Shown: positions 43,380-52,389, numbered from the stretch's first letter. The stretch is 64,000 nucleotides of DNA from Halosimplex pelagicum (GCF_013415905.1 NZ_CP058909.1:4526001-4590000); one strand, 5' to 3'. Notes: a model not told the origin generated them from the letters alone. Numbers and translations are program-made.

Positions 43380-43794
43380 CGGCTCCGCGGCGCTGATATT
43401 CGCCGGCCTGCTCATCGCGTTCGGCATGTGGCACACCGCCGCCACCAACAGTTTCGAGCGGGTCTCGGAGGCCCAGAGCGACCGTTCGGACGGGCTGCTC
43501 GACCAGAAGAACACCGCCGTCGTCGTCGACTCGGCGTCGACCGCCGACGGGGACCTGACCGTCGAGGCGACCAACACCGGGTCGACGGCGCTGTCGCTCA
43601 ACGAGACGGATCTGCTGGTCGACAACGAGTACCGGACGGGCTGGCGAGCGAACGCCACCGTCGACGGCGACGCCGCGACGTACCTGTGGCTCCCCGGCGA
43701 GCAGCTCGCTATCGAGGTTCCCCCGGAGGGCACGCCCGGTCGCGTCAAACTCGCGACCGAGGCCGGCGTCTCCGACACGGAGGTGGTCGCCTGA
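43363..43794 (+). CDS. arlF: Archaellum stator protein ArlF
   Basis: A 143-residue membrane-anchored protein. It starts MGFSVSGSAALIFAGLLIAF, a class III-like N-terminal helix, followed by a beta-sandwich binding the S-layer side (VEATNTGSTALSLNETDLLV, DNEYRTGW, YLWLPGEQLAIE). I chose the ATG at 43363 because the next gene begins with the same MGFSVSGS; a GTG at 43354 would add three residues. ArlF and ArlG form the stator-like part outside the membrane. Confidence 0.88.
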   Translation: MGFSVSGSAALIFAGLLIAFGMWHTAATNSFERVSEAQSDRSDGLLDQKNTAVVVDSASTADGDLTVEATNTGSTALSLNETDLLVDNEYRTGWRANATVDGDAATYLWLPGEQLAIEVPPEGTPGRVKLATEAGVSDTEVVA

Positions 43795-44264
43795 TGGGGT
43801 TCTCCGTCAGCGGGTCGCTGGTCGTGGTCCTGCTGGGGCTGTTCATCGCCCTGTCGGCGTACTACGGCAGCGTCTCCAACGCCGGCGAGCGACTCCACGA
43901 CGCGCGCAGCGCCGCCCAGGAGCGCGCCGACCGGATCGCCGACTCCGACATCGCGATCTCAGGATTCGACGTGGTCACGTCCCCCTCCTGTGGCGTCAGA
44001 GTCGAGATCAACAACACCGGGTCGACGACGCTCCTGCTGAGCGACACCGACCTGCTGTTGGGGAACCAGTACCGGACCGGCTGGGCCGACGACGCGGTCG
44101 TCGACGGCACGGCCAACGGGTCGGAACCGGGGACGGACCTGTGGTTCCCCGGCGAGCGGCTCACCGTCGAGGAGACCGGTCTCGACGCGGCGCCGCGGTC
44201 GGTCAAAGTCGTCTCCGGTCCCGGCGTGGCCGCTTCCCGGGGGGTGACCGCCGCGTGTTCGTGA
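43794..44264 (+). CDS. arlF2: Second ArlF-like protein (tandem duplicate)
   Basis: A 156-residue paralogue of the preceding protein: same MGFSVSGS start, N-terminal helix, and beta-sandwich motifs NNTGSTTLLLSDTDLLL, GNQYRTGW and DLWFPGERLTVEE. Its start overlaps the previous stop (TGATG). It has two cysteines (SPSCGVRV and the C-terminal AACS) that its partner lacks. The pair may form a hetero-oligomer, or one may have taken over a new partner. Confidence 0.82.
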   Translation: MGFSVSGSLVVVLLGLFIALSAYYGSVSNAGERLHDARSAAQERADRIADSDIAISGFDVVTSPSCGVRVEINNTGSTTLLLSDTDLLLGNQYRTGWADDAVVDGTANGSEPGTDLWFPGERLTVEETGLDAAPRSVKVVSGPGVAASRGVTAACS

Positions 44265-44330
44265 GCGGTTCGCTCCCGTCCCGTCGCGGCCGCCCGGCAA
44301 CCCGCGCCGACGGCGCGGAGGTGGTCCAGC

Positions 44331-44792
44331 GTGGCTAGCGTCTCCGTCTCGCACATGATCCTGTTCATCGCGTCGATGCTGGTCGCCGCCAGCGTCGCCG
44401 GCGTGTTCACCGACACCGTCGGGCAGCTGAGCAACGCCATCGACGACCAGGGACTGCAGGTGAGCCAGGACGTGCGCACCGACGTGGAGATCATCAGCGA
44501 CAGCGGGTCGTCGAACGTCTACGACGACGCCGCGAACAACATCACGCTTCACGTCAAGAACACGGGATCGGAGACGCTACCGGCCGACCCGAGCGCGGTC
44601 AACGTCTTCGTCGACGGCCGGTTCGAGACGAACGTGAACGTGTCGCTGTACGGCGAGGGGCCCAACTGGCGGCCCGGGTCGGTCCTGAAACTCGTGATCG
44701 ACCGGAGTGACGACCCGCTCAACTCCAACACCGACCACCGCGTGAAGGTGGTCGTCAACGGCGACGAGGAGGTGTTCGAGTTCCGCACATGA
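44331..44792 (+). CDS. arlG: Archaellum stator protein ArlG
   Basis: A 153-residue protein. It begins with [21 protein letters not shown], the N-terminal helix of the ArlG family, then a beta-sandwich ([42 protein letters not shown]). It starts with GTG at 44331; the 66-base gap from the previous gene carries no other good start in frame. Four-base overlap with arlH. ArlG filaments cap and anchor ArlF in other archaea. Confidence 0.87.
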   Translation: MASVSVSHMILFIASMLVAASVAGVFTDTVGQLSNAIDDQGLQVSQDVRTDVEIISDSGSSNVYDDAANNITLHVKNTGSETLPADPSAVNVFVDGRFETNVNVSLYGEGPNWRPGSVLKLVIDRSDDPLNSNTDHRVKVVVNGDEEVFEFRT

Positions 44793-45550
44793 GTATCGCA
44801 ACCAACGACCTGTTCTCACTGGGCTGCAAAGAGCGCGACCGGATCAACAAGGAACTGGGCGGCGGGATCCCGCCGGGCAGCATCGTCCTCGTCGAGGGCG
44901 ACTACGGCGCCGGCAAGTCCGCCATCAGCCAGCGGTTCGCCTACGGGCTCTGCGAGGAGGACCACTCGGTGACGATGCTCTCGACCGAGCTCACGGTCGG
45001 GAGCTTCCTCGACCAGATGCACTCGCTGAACTACGGCATGGTCGAGCACCTCCTCGACGAGAACTTACTCTTCCTCCACGCCGACATCGGCGACGGCAAC
45101 ACCTTCTCCGGCCAGGAGAAGCAGGGCGACCGGAAGGAGCTGCTCAAGCGGCTGATGGAGGCCGAGGTGATGTGGGACTCGGAGGTGGTCATCATCGACA
45201 CCTTCGACGCCATCCTCCGCAACGACCCCAAGTTCGAGGCGCTGGTCCGCCAGAACGAGGAACGCCAGGCCGCCCTGGAGATCATCTCCTTCTTCCGGGA
45301 CATCATCTCCCAGGGGAAGGTCATCATGCTGACCGTCGACCCCTCGACGCTCGACGAGGAGGCCATCGGTCCCTTCAGAGCGATCGCCGACGTGTTCCTC
45401 GAACTGGAGATGATCGAGGTCGGCAACGACGTGCGCCGCCAGATCAGCGTCCTCCGCTTCGCCGGCATGGGCGAACAGGTCGGGGACACCATCGGGTACT
45501 CGGTGCGGTCGGGTACCGGCATCGTGATCGAATCGCGCAGCGTCGCCTGA
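44789..45550 (+). CDS. arlH: Archaellum regulatory ATPase-like protein ArlH
   Basis: A 253-residue KaiC-like protein that binds ATP and the motor ATPase ArlI. It has Walker [11 protein letters not shown] with Lys43, a Walker B-like [11 protein letters not shown] and the conserved [10 protein letters not shown] segment. It starts within the arlG stop (ATGA) and is followed by arlI after 25 bases. Confidence 0.94.
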   Translation: MSIATNDLFSLGCKERDRINKELGGGIPPGSIVLVEGDYGAGKSAISQRFAYGLCEEDHSVTMLSTELTVGSFLDQMHSLNYGMVEHLLDENLLFLHADIGDGNTFSGQEKQGDRKELLKRLMEAEVMWDSEVVIIDTFDAILRNDPKFEALVRQNEERQAALEIISFFRDIISQGKVIMLTVDPSTLDEEAIGPFRAIADVFLELEMIEVGNDVRRQISVLRFAGMGEQVGDTIGYSVRSGTGIVIESRSVA

Positions 45551-45575
45551 CCCTACCACGGAGACAAGCACAGCC

Positions 45576-47252
45576 ATGACAGACCACGGACGACCCAAGC
45601 CCTCGGACGAACTCAGACAGGTGGCCTCGCGCCGCCCGCACCTGATGGACCACCTGAAGAAGTTCAAGCAGATCACCGGGGAGTTCCCCACGTTCATCGA
45701 GGAGGCCGACGACGACTACGAGTCAAAGCGGCCGAACGTCCTCTACCCCGTCGGCGGGCCGATCTTCTGTCACATCTACGGCGACATCGGCCAGGACATG
45801 AAGTACTACGCCATCGAGCCGGAGCTCGACGAGGAGGAGTCGGTCGTCTTCGAGCAAGTGCGGAACAAGCTCCTCCAGAAGTCCGTCAACAAGCCCGCCC
45901 CCACCAGCGACACCGAGTACGACGACCGCATCGAGGAACTCCTCCAGGAGTCGACCGCCGTCAAGAGCGGCGCCGGCGACGAGAACGGCGTCCTCTCGCG
46001 GTTCAACAAGTTCTCGAACATCGGCAAGGTCGAGGTGACCGAGCACACCTACGAGAACATCCTCTACCGGCTCAACCGCGACATCGTCGGGCTCGGCCCG
46101 CTCGAACCGGTGATGCGCGACCCCGCCAACGAGGACATCCACGTCATCGGCCCCCACGAGTGCCACGTCGACCACTCCGTCTACGGCATGCTTTCCACCA
46201 CTGTGGACTTCGGCACCCCCGAGGAGTACGACCAGTGGCTCAAGAACATGGGCGAGCGCATCGGCGACCCCGTCTCCGACAGCGACCCCATCGTCGACTC
46301 CACCCTGCCGGACGGCTCGCGTCTCAACCTCATCTACTCCGACGACGTCTCGGTCAAGGGCCCCTCGCTCACCATCCGCCAGGGCGACGACGTTCCCCTG
46401 TCGATCTTCCAGATCACCAAGTGGGGCACGCTGAGCCCGCAGCTCTCGGCGTACCTCTGGCTCTGCTTGGAGAACGAGCAGACCGTCTTCGTCGTCGGGG
46501 AGACAGCGTCGGGGAAGACTACCACCCTCAATTCCATCATGGCGTTCATCCCCCGCGACGCGAAGATCTACACCGCCGAGGACACCGCCGAGGTCCTCCC
46601 GCCCCACGACACCTGGCAGAAGCTCCTCACCCGAGAGGGCGAGGACGAGGGGTCCAGCGTCGACATGTTCGACCTCGTCGCGGCCGCACTCCGTTCGCGC
46701 CCCGACTACATCATCGTCGGCGAGGTCCGTGGCGAGGAGGGGCGGATGGCGTTCCAGGCCGCCCAGACCGGCCACCCCGTCATGCTGACCTTCCACGCGA
46801 GCGACATCGTCTCGATGATCCAGCGCTTTACGGGCGAACCGATCAACGTCCCGGAGACGTTCATGGACGTGGCCGACGTGGCGCTGTTCCAGAACCGCGT
46901 CAAGCAGGGCGACCAGGTCCTCAGGCGGGTCACCTCCGTCCAGGAGATCGAGGGCTACTCCAAGGAGATGGACGGGGTCGTCACCCGCCAGTCCTTTTAC
47001 TGGGACCCGGTCGAGGACGAGATCGTCTTCCAGGGCATGAACAACTCGTTCGTCCTCGAAGAGCAGATCGCGACGCTGCTGGGCTACGAGGACACCCGTG
47101 ACATCTACGACGACCTGAACTTCCGCGCCAGCGTCATCGAGCGCGCCATCCAGGAGGGAATCCTCGGGTACCACGAGGTCAACGAGCTGATCGAGGACTT
47201 CCAGCGCGACGGCGTGGAGGGGCTCCCCTTCGACATCCACAGGACCGAGTGA
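45576..47252 (+). CDS. arlI: Archaellum motor and assembly ATPase ArlI
   Basis: A 558-residue type II/IV secretion-type hexameric ATPase that both builds and turns the archaellum. It shows Walker A GETASGKTT with Lys314, an Asp box near TAEDTAEVLPPHD, Walker B-like IIVGEVRGEEG and the His box GHPVMLTFHASD. The N-terminal 150 residues include a membrane-binding region and an acidic segment. Its stop overlaps the arlJ start. Confidence 0.95.
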   Translation: MTDHGRPKPSDELRQVASRRPHLMDHLKKFKQITGEFPTFIEEADDDYESKRPNVLYPVGGPIFCHIYGDIGQDMKYYAIEPELDEEESVVFEQVRNKLLQKSVNKPAPTSDTEYDDRIEELLQESTAVKSGAGDENGVLSRFNKFSNIGKVEVTEHTYENILYRLNRDIVGLGPLEPVMRDPANEDIHVIGPHECHVDHSVYGMLSTTVDFGTPEEYDQWLKNMGERIGDPVSDSDPIVDSTLPDGSRLNLIYSDDVSVKGPSLTIRQGDDVPLSIFQITKWGTLSPQLSAYLWLCLENEQTVFVVGETASGKTTTLNSIMAFIPRDAKIYTAEDTAEVLPPHDTWQKLLTREGEDEGSSVDMFDLVAAALRSRPDYIIVGEVRGEEGRMAFQAAQTGHPVMLTFHASDIVSMIQRFTGEPINVPETFMDVADVALFQNRVKQGDQVLRRVTSVQEIEGYSKEMDGVVTRQSFYWDPVEDEIVFQGMNNSFVLEEQIATLLGYEDTRDIYDDLNFRASVIERAIQEGILGYHEVNELIEDFQRDGVEGLPFDIHRTE

Positions 47253-49006
47253 TGGCGTCGGCAGACGAATCCGCCGGGACCGTCGAACTCACGCTCACCT
47301 CCGCCCTCGCGGGACTCGTCGACGCCTACGAGCAGATGCCGATGCCGCTGAACCGGTACCTCGGCGTCATCCTCGTCCCGTCGGCCGTCTTCTTCGTCGC
47401 CACCGTCGGCGTCGCGCTCCTGCTCGACGTCGCGCTGATGATCCGCGGGCCGATCCCGCTGCTGGGCTTCCTGATGTTCGCCTCCGCCGTGTTCTACCCG
47501 AAGATCCTGCTCTCCCAGCGCAAGGCGGAGCTCAACAACCAGTTCCACCTCGTCGTCACCCACATGACGGTCCTCGCGACGACGAACATCGACCGGATCG
47601 AGGTGTTCCGCCAGCTGGCGAAACAGGACCAGTACGGCGAGATGGCCGCCGAAATCGGCCGCGTCGTCGAACTCGTCGACACCTGGAACCTGAGCCTCGA
47701 CGACGCCTGCCGCCGCCGCGCCAAGCAGGTCCCCAGCGACGCCGTCTCCGACTTCTTCGACCGCCTCGGCTACACCCTCGGCGCCGGCCAGGCGCTCGAC
47801 GACTACCTCGTCTCCGAACAGGACCAGATCATCGCCAACTACAAGACCGTCTACCAGGGGACGCTGGACAACCTGGAGGTCATGAAGGACCTCTACCTGT
47901 CGATGATCCTCTCGATGACCTTCGCGCTCGTCTTCGCCGTCGTCCTCCCGGTCCTCACCGGCACGGACCCGACGATGACCGTCAGCGCCGTCATCGTCCT
48001 CTACGTGTTCGTCCAGTCGGGCTTCTACCTCGCCATCCGCTCGATGGCACCGCACGACCCGCTGTGGTACCACCCCGAGGACAAGCCCTCGCCCGTCGAG
48101 TCGAAGATCCGCAACGCCACGGTCGCCGGTACCGCACTGTCGGGCGGCCTGCTGGCCTTCTCGCTGGTCGGCATGCTCGGCCTCTCCCCCGTCACGCTGG
48201 ACGACGTGGTCTTCTTCCTCGACCCGCTGCCGCTGCCGTTCTACGCCGCCATCCCGACCCTCCCCCTCCTGATCCCCGGCCTCGTCGTCGGCGCCGAGGA
48301 GAAGAAGATCAAGGCGCGCGACGAGGAGTTCCCTAGCTTCATCCGCGCGCTCGGAGCGACGGAGGGCGCCAAGCAGTCGACCACCTCGACGGTGCTGGAG
48401 TCGCTCCGCAAGAAGGACTTCGGCCCCCTCACGGACGACGTGGACAACCTCTACAAGCGGCTGAACATGCGCATCGAGACGACCCAGGCGTGGCGCCACT
48501 TCACCGCCGAGTGTCGCTCCTCGCTCATCCAGAAGTTCTCCGAGATGTACCTCATCGGCCGCGAGATGGGCGGCGACCCCAAACTGCTCGGCGAACTCAT
48601 CTCCGAGAACATGATGGAGGTCCAGCAGCTCCGCCAGCGCCGCACGCAGGCCACCACCACCCTCGTCGGCCTCCTCTACGGTATCACCGCCGCGTCGACG
48701 TTCGCCTTCTTCATCGGCCTCCAGGTCGTCAACATCCTCGCCTCGATGAGCCTCGACCTGCAGAGCGGCACCAGCAACTTCGACGTGGGCAGCCTCATCA
48801 ACACCGAAGTGTACAACATCCCGCTCATCGAGTTCCTGCTGATCGTCATCATCATGTTCGGCGCCATGCTGTCGGCGCTGATGGTCCGCACCGTCGACGG
48901 CGGCCACAAGATCAACACCTACGTCCACTTCGTCGCGCTCACCTGGGTCGGCTCGATCACCGCCGTCATGACGAAGTGGCTGGTGACGCAGTTCCTCGCC
49001 ATTTAG
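47252..49006 (+). CDS. arlJ: Archaellum platform membrane protein ArlJ
   Basis: A 584-residue polytopic protein of the GspF/TadC type that anchors ArlI. It has about seven to nine membrane helices in three blocks (about 35-90, 215-265 and 290-350 plus the C-terminal 470-580) and two cytoplasmic helical GspF-like domains with NQFHLVVTHMTVLATTNIDR and EEFPSFIRALGATEGAKQST. ATG at 47252 (TGATG overlap) or GTG at 47249 are both possible. Last gene of the arl operon. Confidence 0.94.
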   Translation: MASADESAGTVELTLTSALAGLVDAYEQMPMPLNRYLGVILVPSAVFFVATVGVALLLDVALMIRGPIPLLGFLMFASAVFYPKILLSQRKAELNNQFHLVVTHMTVLATTNIDRIEVFRQLAKQDQYGEMAAEIGRVVELVDTWNLSLDDACRRRAKQVPSDAVSDFFDRLGYTLGAGQALDDYLVSEQDQIIANYKTVYQGTLDNLEVMKDLYLSMILSMTFALVFAVVLPVLTGTDPTMTVSAVIVLYVFVQSGFYLAIRSMAPHDPLWYHPEDKPSPVESKIRNATVAGTALSGGLLAFSLVGMLGLSPVTLDDVVFFLDPLPLPFYAAIPTLPLLIPGLVVGAEEKKIKARDEEFPSFIRALGATEGAKQSTTSTVLESLRKKDFGPLTDDVDNLYKRLNMRIETTQAWRHFTAECRSSLIQKFSEMYLIGREMGGDPKLLGELISENMMEVQQLRQRRTQATTTLVGLLYGITAASTFAFFIGLQVVNILASMSLDLQSGTSNFDVGSLINTEVYNIPLIEFLLIVIIMFGAMLSALMVRTVDGGHKINTYVHFVALTWVGSITAVMTKWLVTQFLAI

Positions 49007-49013
49007 AGACCAC

Positions 49014-49076
49014 TTTTTTCGGCGGAGAGCTCCTCGCGCGCCGGAGGCGCGCTGCGGGGATCCTCCGCCGAAAAAA
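49014..49076. terminator. Probable bidirectional terminator after arlJ
   Basis: TTTTTTCGGCGGAG (49014-49027) and CTCCGCCGAAAAAA (49063-49076) form a perfect 14-base inverted repeat with an inner GCGCGCC/GGCGCGC hairpin between. T-runs are met on both strands, as expected where archaeal RNA polymerase stops. It lies seven bases after the arlJ stop. Confidence 0.65.
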
Positions 49077-49160
49077 CGTGGGGAAAAAAGCCGGACGACT
49101 CGGTCGCTGCGCTCCCTCGCGTCCGGTGTCTGCGGGAGTGAGCACCGCGAACGACCGCAG

Positions 49161-49215
49161 GCTCGTCAGAGCTTGCTCTGACCGCGAACCGCGCCTGCGG
49201 CGCGGATGCTCGGTG
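49161..49215. repeat. Copy B of palindrome plus hairpin-ATGCTCGGTG element
   Basis: The perfect 18-base palindrome GTCAGAGCTTGCTCTGAC (49165-49182) is followed by a CCGCGCC/GGCGCGG hairpin (about 49189-49205) and ATGCTCGGTG (about 49206-49215). Bases 49161-49182 are the exact reverse complement of 5523-5544. The two parts are adjacent here but about 130 bases apart in copy A. Confidence 0.6.
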
Positions 49216-49280
49216 GCGAACCTGCCTGTCCCCGGGTCGGCCGACGAGACGGCCTCCCGGCCACCGCACCGCGCCGCTCC

Positions 49281-49360
49281 GCCACCGCCCCGCACCGCTC
49301 CGCCTCGCGACCGCTCCGCCACCGCCCCGCACCGCTCCGCCACCGCCCCGCACCGCGACC
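49281..49360. repeat. Short G+C-rich tandem repeat
   Basis: The 21-base unit GCCACCGCCCCGCACCGCT (first 19 bases given) occurs at 49281, 49318 and, with its end changed, 49339; a shortened unit (49302-49317) lies between. Units share a CACCGC/CGCTCC core. No spacers, so not a CRISPR. Confidence 0.65.
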
Positions 49361-49447
49361 ACCTCCGCAGCAGCAATTACCCGCACCGCGATCGCTCCGC
49401 CTGAACGGCCCCCTACAACTATCCGGGGGCCGGTCGACCACCGTCCC

Positions 49448-49756
49448 ATGGCAGAACCGGAAGACACGCTCGCGCGCTCGCCCGTCGACTTCGACTCCGC
49501 GGTGGCCTACGCGCTCCACCCGGAGATGCGACGGCTCATCATCCTCTATCTCGTCGGGACGCTCCTCCTACCCATCGGCCTCTCGATGTTCGTCAATCCC
49601 CCCTTTATCGGCGGGCTCGCGGAGATAATCCGCCAGATCATCGGCCTCGTCATCGTTCTCATCGGCGCTACCTTCTTCTTCGGCGGCGTCGTCGGCGCGG
49701 CGTTCAAGGTCGTCGCCGACGCGAACATCCTCGCCGCCGCGCTGTTCGAGGACTGA
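49448..49756 (+). CDS. Small two-helix membrane protein
   Basis: A 102-residue protein with a short polar start, a VDFDSAVAYALHPEMRRL segment, and hydrophobic helices at about 33-50 and 60-85. It is probably a haloarchaeal conserved membrane protein; I do not recognise its family and see no functional motif. It stands alone, 52 bases before the HMCES-like gene. Confidence 0.7.
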   Translation: MAEPEDTLARSPVDFDSAVAYALHPEMRRLIILYLVGTLLLPIGLSMFVNPPFIGGLAEIIRQIIGLVIVLIGATFFFGGVVGAAFKVVADANILAAALFED

Positions 49757-49807
49757 CCGGAGCCGCGTGACTGTGCCGTTTTATCGGTGGCGCTCGTAGC
49801 GGGTGCC

Positions 49808-50524
49808 ATGTGTGGCCGCTACAGCCTCTTCGCCCCGCCCGAGGACATCGAGGAGCGCTTCGACGCGACGTTCGACTACGAGTTCGAACCCCGGTACAAC
49901 GCCGCGCCGAGCCAGTCGCTCCCCGTCGTCACCGGCGACGAGCCCGAGACCGTCCAGCGCATGGAGTGGGGACTGATCCCCTCCTGGGCCGACGACCGCT
50001 CGGACTTCGAGTTCATCAACGCACGCGCGGAAACAGTACGAGAAAAGCGGAGCTTCGCCGACGCCTACGAGTCCCGACGCTGTCTCGTCCCCGCCGACGG
50101 CTTCTACGAGTGGACCGACCTCGGCGGGGCGAGCGGCAAACAGCCCTACCGCGTCACCGTCGGCGACGACGAGCTGTTCGCGATGGCTGGGTTGTACGAG
50201 CGCTGGACCCCGCCCCAGACCCAGACCGGGCTCGGCGACTTCGGCGGCGACTCCGAACCCGATAGCGACCCCGAGCCGGTCGAGACGTTCACGATCCTCA
50301 CCACGGAACCGAACGACACCATCGCGGACCTGCACCACCGGATGGCCGTCATCCTCGACCCCGCCGAGGAGGACCGGTGGCTCACCGACGGCCCCGACGC
50401 GGTCGAGGCCCTGCTCGACCCCTATCCCGCCGACGCCATGCGGACATACCCCGTCTCGACGGCGGTCAACGACCCCGCCAACGACACGCCGGCGGTGCTG
50501 GAGGAAGTCGAAGTCGGCGGGTGA
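49808..50524 (+). CDS. HMCES/YedK-family DNA abasic-site protease (SRAP)
   Basis: A 238-residue SRAP protein that crosslinks to abasic sites in single-stranded DNA through Cys2. The start MCGRYSLF fixes the ATG at 49808, since Cys2 must become the N-terminus. Further family motifs: RYNAAPSQ, MEWGLIPSWADD, FINARAETV, RCLVPADGFYEW and the catalytic His in LHHRMAVIL. An acidic insertion of about 20 residues (GDSEPDSDPEPV) lies before FTILTTEPN. Single gene. Confidence 0.94.
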   Translation: MCGRYSLFAPPEDIEERFDATFDYEFEPRYNAAPSQSLPVVTGDEPETVQRMEWGLIPSWADDRSDFEFINARAETVREKRSFADAYESRRCLVPADGFYEWTDLGGASGKQPYRVTVGDDELFAMAGLYERWTPPQTQTGLGDFGGDSEPDSDPEPVETFTILTTEPNDTIADLHHRMAVILDPAEEDRWLTDGPDAVEALLDPYPADAMRTYPVSTAVNDPANDTPAVLEEVEVGG

Positions 50525-50601
50525 ATGAGTCCGGATCGCCGCCGATCCCGGCGCGCCACCGATTCGAATCCTTTTAGGGCGCGACCGGATAACGGGACGG
50601 T

Positions 50602-50793
50602 ATGGCTATCAAACCCGCCTACGTCAAGAAGACCGGGACGCTGCTGATGGAGCGGTATCCGAACGCCTTCGGTCAGGACTTCGAGCACAACAAGGAAGTC
50701 GTCACCGAACTCACGAACGTCGAGTCGAAGGGCGTCCGGAACCGCATCGCCGGCTACGTCACCCGCAAGCAGGGCCAGCCCGCCGAGGCGTAA
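50602..50793 (+). CDS. rps17e: 30S ribosomal protein S17e
   Basis: A 63-residue archaeal/eukaryotic-type ribosomal protein of the small subunit. The whole length matches the family: [32 protein letters not shown] and [20 protein letters not shown]-like CTTTTAG (about 50570-50576) lies near 27 bases upstream, suiting a leaderless mRNA. Followed by asd. Confidence 0.97.
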   Translation: MAIKPAYVKKTGTLLMERYPNAFGQDFEHNKEVVTELTNVESKGVRNRIAGYVTRKQGQPAEA

Positions 50794-50932
50794 GCGGCGC
50801 TCCGTTCTCTCTGTTCTGTCTCCGACCGCCCCGAGCGACGGCCGCGCCGTCCCCGGAATTGCGGATGATAGACCCTGACCGTGGTAGACGTATCCAAACT
50901 GTTTTGAAGGCCGGTCGCACTATCCCGGAACA

Positions 50933-51970
50933 ATGACTGTCAGCGTAGGCATCCTCGGTGCGACCGGTGCAGTTGGGCAGCGACTCATCCAGCTGATCGA
51001 CCCGAACCCCGACTTCGAGATCGAGGCGCTCACCGCCAGCGAGTCCAGCGTCGGCAAGAGCTACCGCGAGGCGAGCAAGTGGCGCATCGACACGCCGATC
51101 CCGTCGGGCGTGGCCGAGACTGAGGTCGTCGCCACCGAGCCCGGCGCGGTCCCGGACGACGTGGATCTGATCTTCTCGTCGCTGCCCTCCAGCGTCGGCG
51201 AACGCGTCGAACCGGAGTTCTGCGAGGCGGGCTACGTCGTCTCCTCGAACTCCTCGAACGCCCGGTCGGACGACGACGTGCCGCTCGTGATCCCGGAGGT
51301 CAACGCCGACCACATGGACCTCATCGAGGTCCAGCGCGACGAGCGCGGCTGGGACGGCGCGCTCATCAAGAACCCCAACTGCTCGACGATCACGATGGTG
51401 CCGCCGCTGGCCGCCCTCGACGACGCCGCGACGCTCGAACGCATCGAAGTCGCCACGCTCCAGGCGGTCTCCGGCGCCGGCTACTCCGGCGTCTCCTCGA
51501 TGGAGATCATCGACAACGCCATCCCCCACATCGGCAAGGAGGAGAAGAAGATGGAGACCGAGTCCCGGAAACTGCTCGGCGAGTTCGACGGCGCCGAGGT
51601 CCACTGGCACGACGCCGACGTGGCCGCCTCCTGTAACCGCATCCCGACCATCGACGGCCACCTGGAGAACGTCTGGGCCGACACCGAGGAGGACCTGTCG
51701 CCCTCCGAAGCCGAGGAGGCCCTGGAGGCGTACCCCTCGCTGGACCTCCCGAGTTCGCCCGACCAGCTCATCGAGGTGTTCGACGAGCCCGACCGCCCCC
51801 AGCCCCGCATGGACCGCAACCTCGGGAACGGCATGACCGTCTCCGTCGGCGGCGTCCAGGAGACCACCCACGGCCTCCAGTTCAACTGCCTCGCCCACAA
51901 CACCCTCCGCGGCGCGGCCGGCGCGAGCGTGCTGAACGGCGAACTGCTGGTCGACTCCGGTTACCTGTAA
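50933..51970 (+). CDS. asd: Aspartate-semialdehyde dehydrogenase
   Basis: A 345-residue enzyme that reduces aspartyl phosphate with NADPH to aspartate semialdehyde, the branch point to lysine, threonine and methionine. It shows GILGATGAVGQRLIQL for the nucleotide, SSNSSNAR, the catalytic Cys150 in NPNCSTITMVPPL, then VSGAGYSG and the conserved HWHDADVAASCNRIP. It is of the archaeal/fungal type. No lysine genes lie next to it in this window. Confidence 0.95.
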   Translation: MTVSVGILGATGAVGQRLIQLIDPNPDFEIEALTASESSVGKSYREASKWRIDTPIPSGVAETEVVATEPGAVPDDVDLIFSSLPSSVGERVEPEFCEAGYVVSSNSSNARSDDDVPLVIPEVNADHMDLIEVQRDERGWDGALIKNPNCSTITMVPPLAALDDAATLERIEVATLQAVSGAGYSGVSSMEIIDNAIPHIGKEEKKMETESRKLLGEFDGAEVHWHDADVAASCNRIPTIDGHLENVWADTEEDLSPSEAEEALEAYPSLDLPSSPDQLIEVFDEPDRPQPRMDRNLGNGMTVSVGGVQETTHGLQFNCLAHNTLRGAAGASVLNGELLVDSGYL

Positions 51971-52086
51971 TAGACAGCTCGGCCTGACCGTCGCCTGCCG
52001 GGCGCGTTTCGCGGAGACACGGTCGAGCAGCCCTTCCGATTCCGGTGTCCCGAGCGTTTTTCCCCGGGCCGCGTACAGTTGATCGT

Positions 52087-52329
52087 ATGACACCATCGGG
52101 AGGCATCAACGAGCGACTCCGCAGGCGGGCGACCGGCCACGATTCGAGGCGATCGAGGGTGCTTGCCGCCGTCTTCAGCGTTCTGCTCGGGACGTATCTC
52201 ACGATGGAACTGACCGATGCCTGGGAGTTGCCGGCAGCGTACGCGCTGGCAACGAAGGTGCTCACGGGCTGTGTCGTCGTCGGTCTCGTCTACCTCTGCT
52301 ACAGTTACGTCCTCAATCGCCCGGACTGA
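52087..52329 (+). CDS. Small two-helix membrane protein
   Basis: An 80-residue protein: basic N-terminus (RLRRRATGHDSRRSR), then two hydrophobic helices at about 24-40 and 50-73. A conserved-looking TMELTDAWELP loop lies between. No recognised family. ATG at 52087 is chosen because it gives a short basic lead before the first helix; an upstream ATG exists at 52045. Confidence 0.55.
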   Translation: MTPSGGINERLRRRATGHDSRRSRVLAAVFSVLLGTYLTMELTDAWELPAAYALATKVLTGCVVVGLVYLCYSYVLNRPD

Positions 52330-52389
52330 GCCGGCGCGCCACCGAACGGAAACGACGGAGGTTATCCCGTCCGACCCCCTACTGCGGGT

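Larger units (their letters stand above)
49007..49447. other. 441-bp intergenic region with repeats, no gene
   Basis: After the terminator-like hairpin this region holds the second copies of the palindrome and of the hairpin-ATGCTCGGTG element (49161-49215) and a CACCGC-rich tandem repeat (49281-49360). No frame here looks like a protein, and the rest shows no tRNA or other RNA that I can recognise. Bases 49395-49445 probably carry the promoter of the next gene. Confidence 0.6.

Noticed and set aside
41628..43898. 756-codon minus-strand frame
   Set aside because: Antisense to arlCE and arlF; its Val-rich part mirrors the Asp-rich linker of ArlCE.
45723..47240. 505-codon minus-strand frame
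   Set aside because: It lies wholly antisense to arlI, which has all its expected motifs.
47105..48928. 607-codon minus-strand frame
   Set aside because: Antisense to arlJ; composition (Val/Asp/Gly/Arg) is that of a mirror frame.
49281..49360. CRISPR array
   Set aside because: The units are in direct contact with no unique spacers, no leader, and no cas genes nearby.
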